In this document: one piece after another, positions 43,517 to 43,639 of the stretch
Numbering within the stretch: position 1 is the stretch's first letter
Layout of the letters: each line of letters begins with the position of its first letter
From: Planctomycetota bacterium
Lineage (GTDB): Bacteria > Planctomycetota > MHYJ01 > JACPRB01
Assembly (NCBI GenBank): GCA_016209705.1
Contig: JACQVR010000028.1
Coordinates: forward strand, 1-43,639
DNA: 43,639 nucleotides
Direction: 5' to 3'
Translations under genes and position numbers: made by a program
The notes under the pieces: model-generated
The model's database searches: none
What the model was told of the DNA's origin: nothing
Seen by the model: the letters and a program-made list of their open reading frames with translations, nothing else

Positions 43517-43639
43517 GTGCGCTGGACATGTTCGACAGCTTGGAGGTGTGAGTCCTCTTCCAACCTGATGGAGGTGAAGGATAGCGAAGCGCAAGGGCTG
43601 TGCCGTGAGGCGCGGTCTGGAGGAAGCGTGGAGCCAATA
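43517..43639 (+). mobile_element. 5' end of a group II intron (cut by window end)
   Basis: Starts GTGCG, the conserved group II intron 5' end, directly after the T-tract of the terminator at 43480-43515. Domain I-type sequence follows: TCGACAGCTTGGAGGTGTGA, AGTCCTC, CTGATGGAGG, GAAGGATAGC, GCAAGGGC, GCCGTGAGGC, GGAGGAAGC, GGAGCCAA, in the order typical of bacterial group II introns. Insertion just past a terminator stem-loop is typical of class C (IIC) introns. The reverse-transcriptase gene would lie beyond the window. Confidence 0.78.

Noticed and set aside
1..43639. CRISPR array or phage region
   Set aside because: No regularly spaced direct repeats, Cas genes, or phage structural or lysis genes were seen.

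Overview
The window is about 43.6 kb of GC-rich, gene-dense bacterial DNA from a Gram-negative-type organism: there are several lipoproteins, a TolC-type outer-membrane factor, RND efflux and many inner-membrane complexes. No rRNA, tRNA or housekeeping marker is present, so taxonomy is open. Gene style (MoxR/DUF58/VWA clusters, HEAT/TPR lipoprotein-like proteins, NHL propellers, selenocysteine use) would suit an uncultured Planctomycetota-, Acidobacteriota- or candidate-phylum-like bacterium, but this is inference. Many genes are joined by 4-bp ATGA, GTGA or TTGA stop/start overlaps, and TGA is the usual stop codon.

Layout. (1) 1-365: no intact gene; a start-less remnant of a ParB/HTH-like reading frame. 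(2) 366-5842, minus strand: an electron-transfer operon with a NarI/DsrM-like membrane subunit, a molybdopterin oxidoreductase (Nas/Nar/Fdh superfamily, Cys as Mo ligand), a four-cluster ferredoxin subunit, a Rieske protein, a two-TM protein and an HPP membrane protein (a family linked to nitrite transport). (3) 5940-10530, plus strand: ABC module A, made of a large membrane protein with an amidotransferase-like domain, an ABC ATPase and an ABC-2 permease. (4) 10598-17551, minus strand: a large VWA protein, MoxR ATPase, DUF58 protein and BatA-like VWA protein. The two VWA genes at its ends are preceded by near-identical ~170-bp repeats. (5) 17728-21677, minus strand: an iron-type ABC importer (binding lipoprotein, fused permease, ATPase) with an NHL-propeller lipoprotein. 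(6) 21867-28070, minus strand: ABC module B, paralogous to module A in mirror orientation, followed by a coiled-coil membrane protein whose frame crosses three TGA codons in a Cys/Gly-rich segment. (7) 28208-38385, plus strand: a metal island with a His-rich secreted protein, RND adaptor/pump/outer-membrane factor, a short DUF1570-like fragment, a YHS-HMBD copper-type P-ATPase and TerC. (8) 38441-43372: a half-size UPF0016 protein, small lipoproteins, a HEAT/TPR protein, a zinc-ribbon protein and a probable thioredoxin-fold selenoprotein (Gly-Cys-Sec-Gly). (9) 43480-43639: a strong terminator followed directly by the 5' end of a group II intron.

The two most striking signals are the selenoprotein with a well-placed hairpin after its UGA, and the triple in-frame UGA in the module B coiled-coil gene. 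As a system, the mirror-image ABC modules enclosing a MoxR/DUF58/VWA cluster look like a composite cell-envelope machine whose function cannot be read from sequence alone. No transcriptional regulator, CRISPR array or transposase was recognised.
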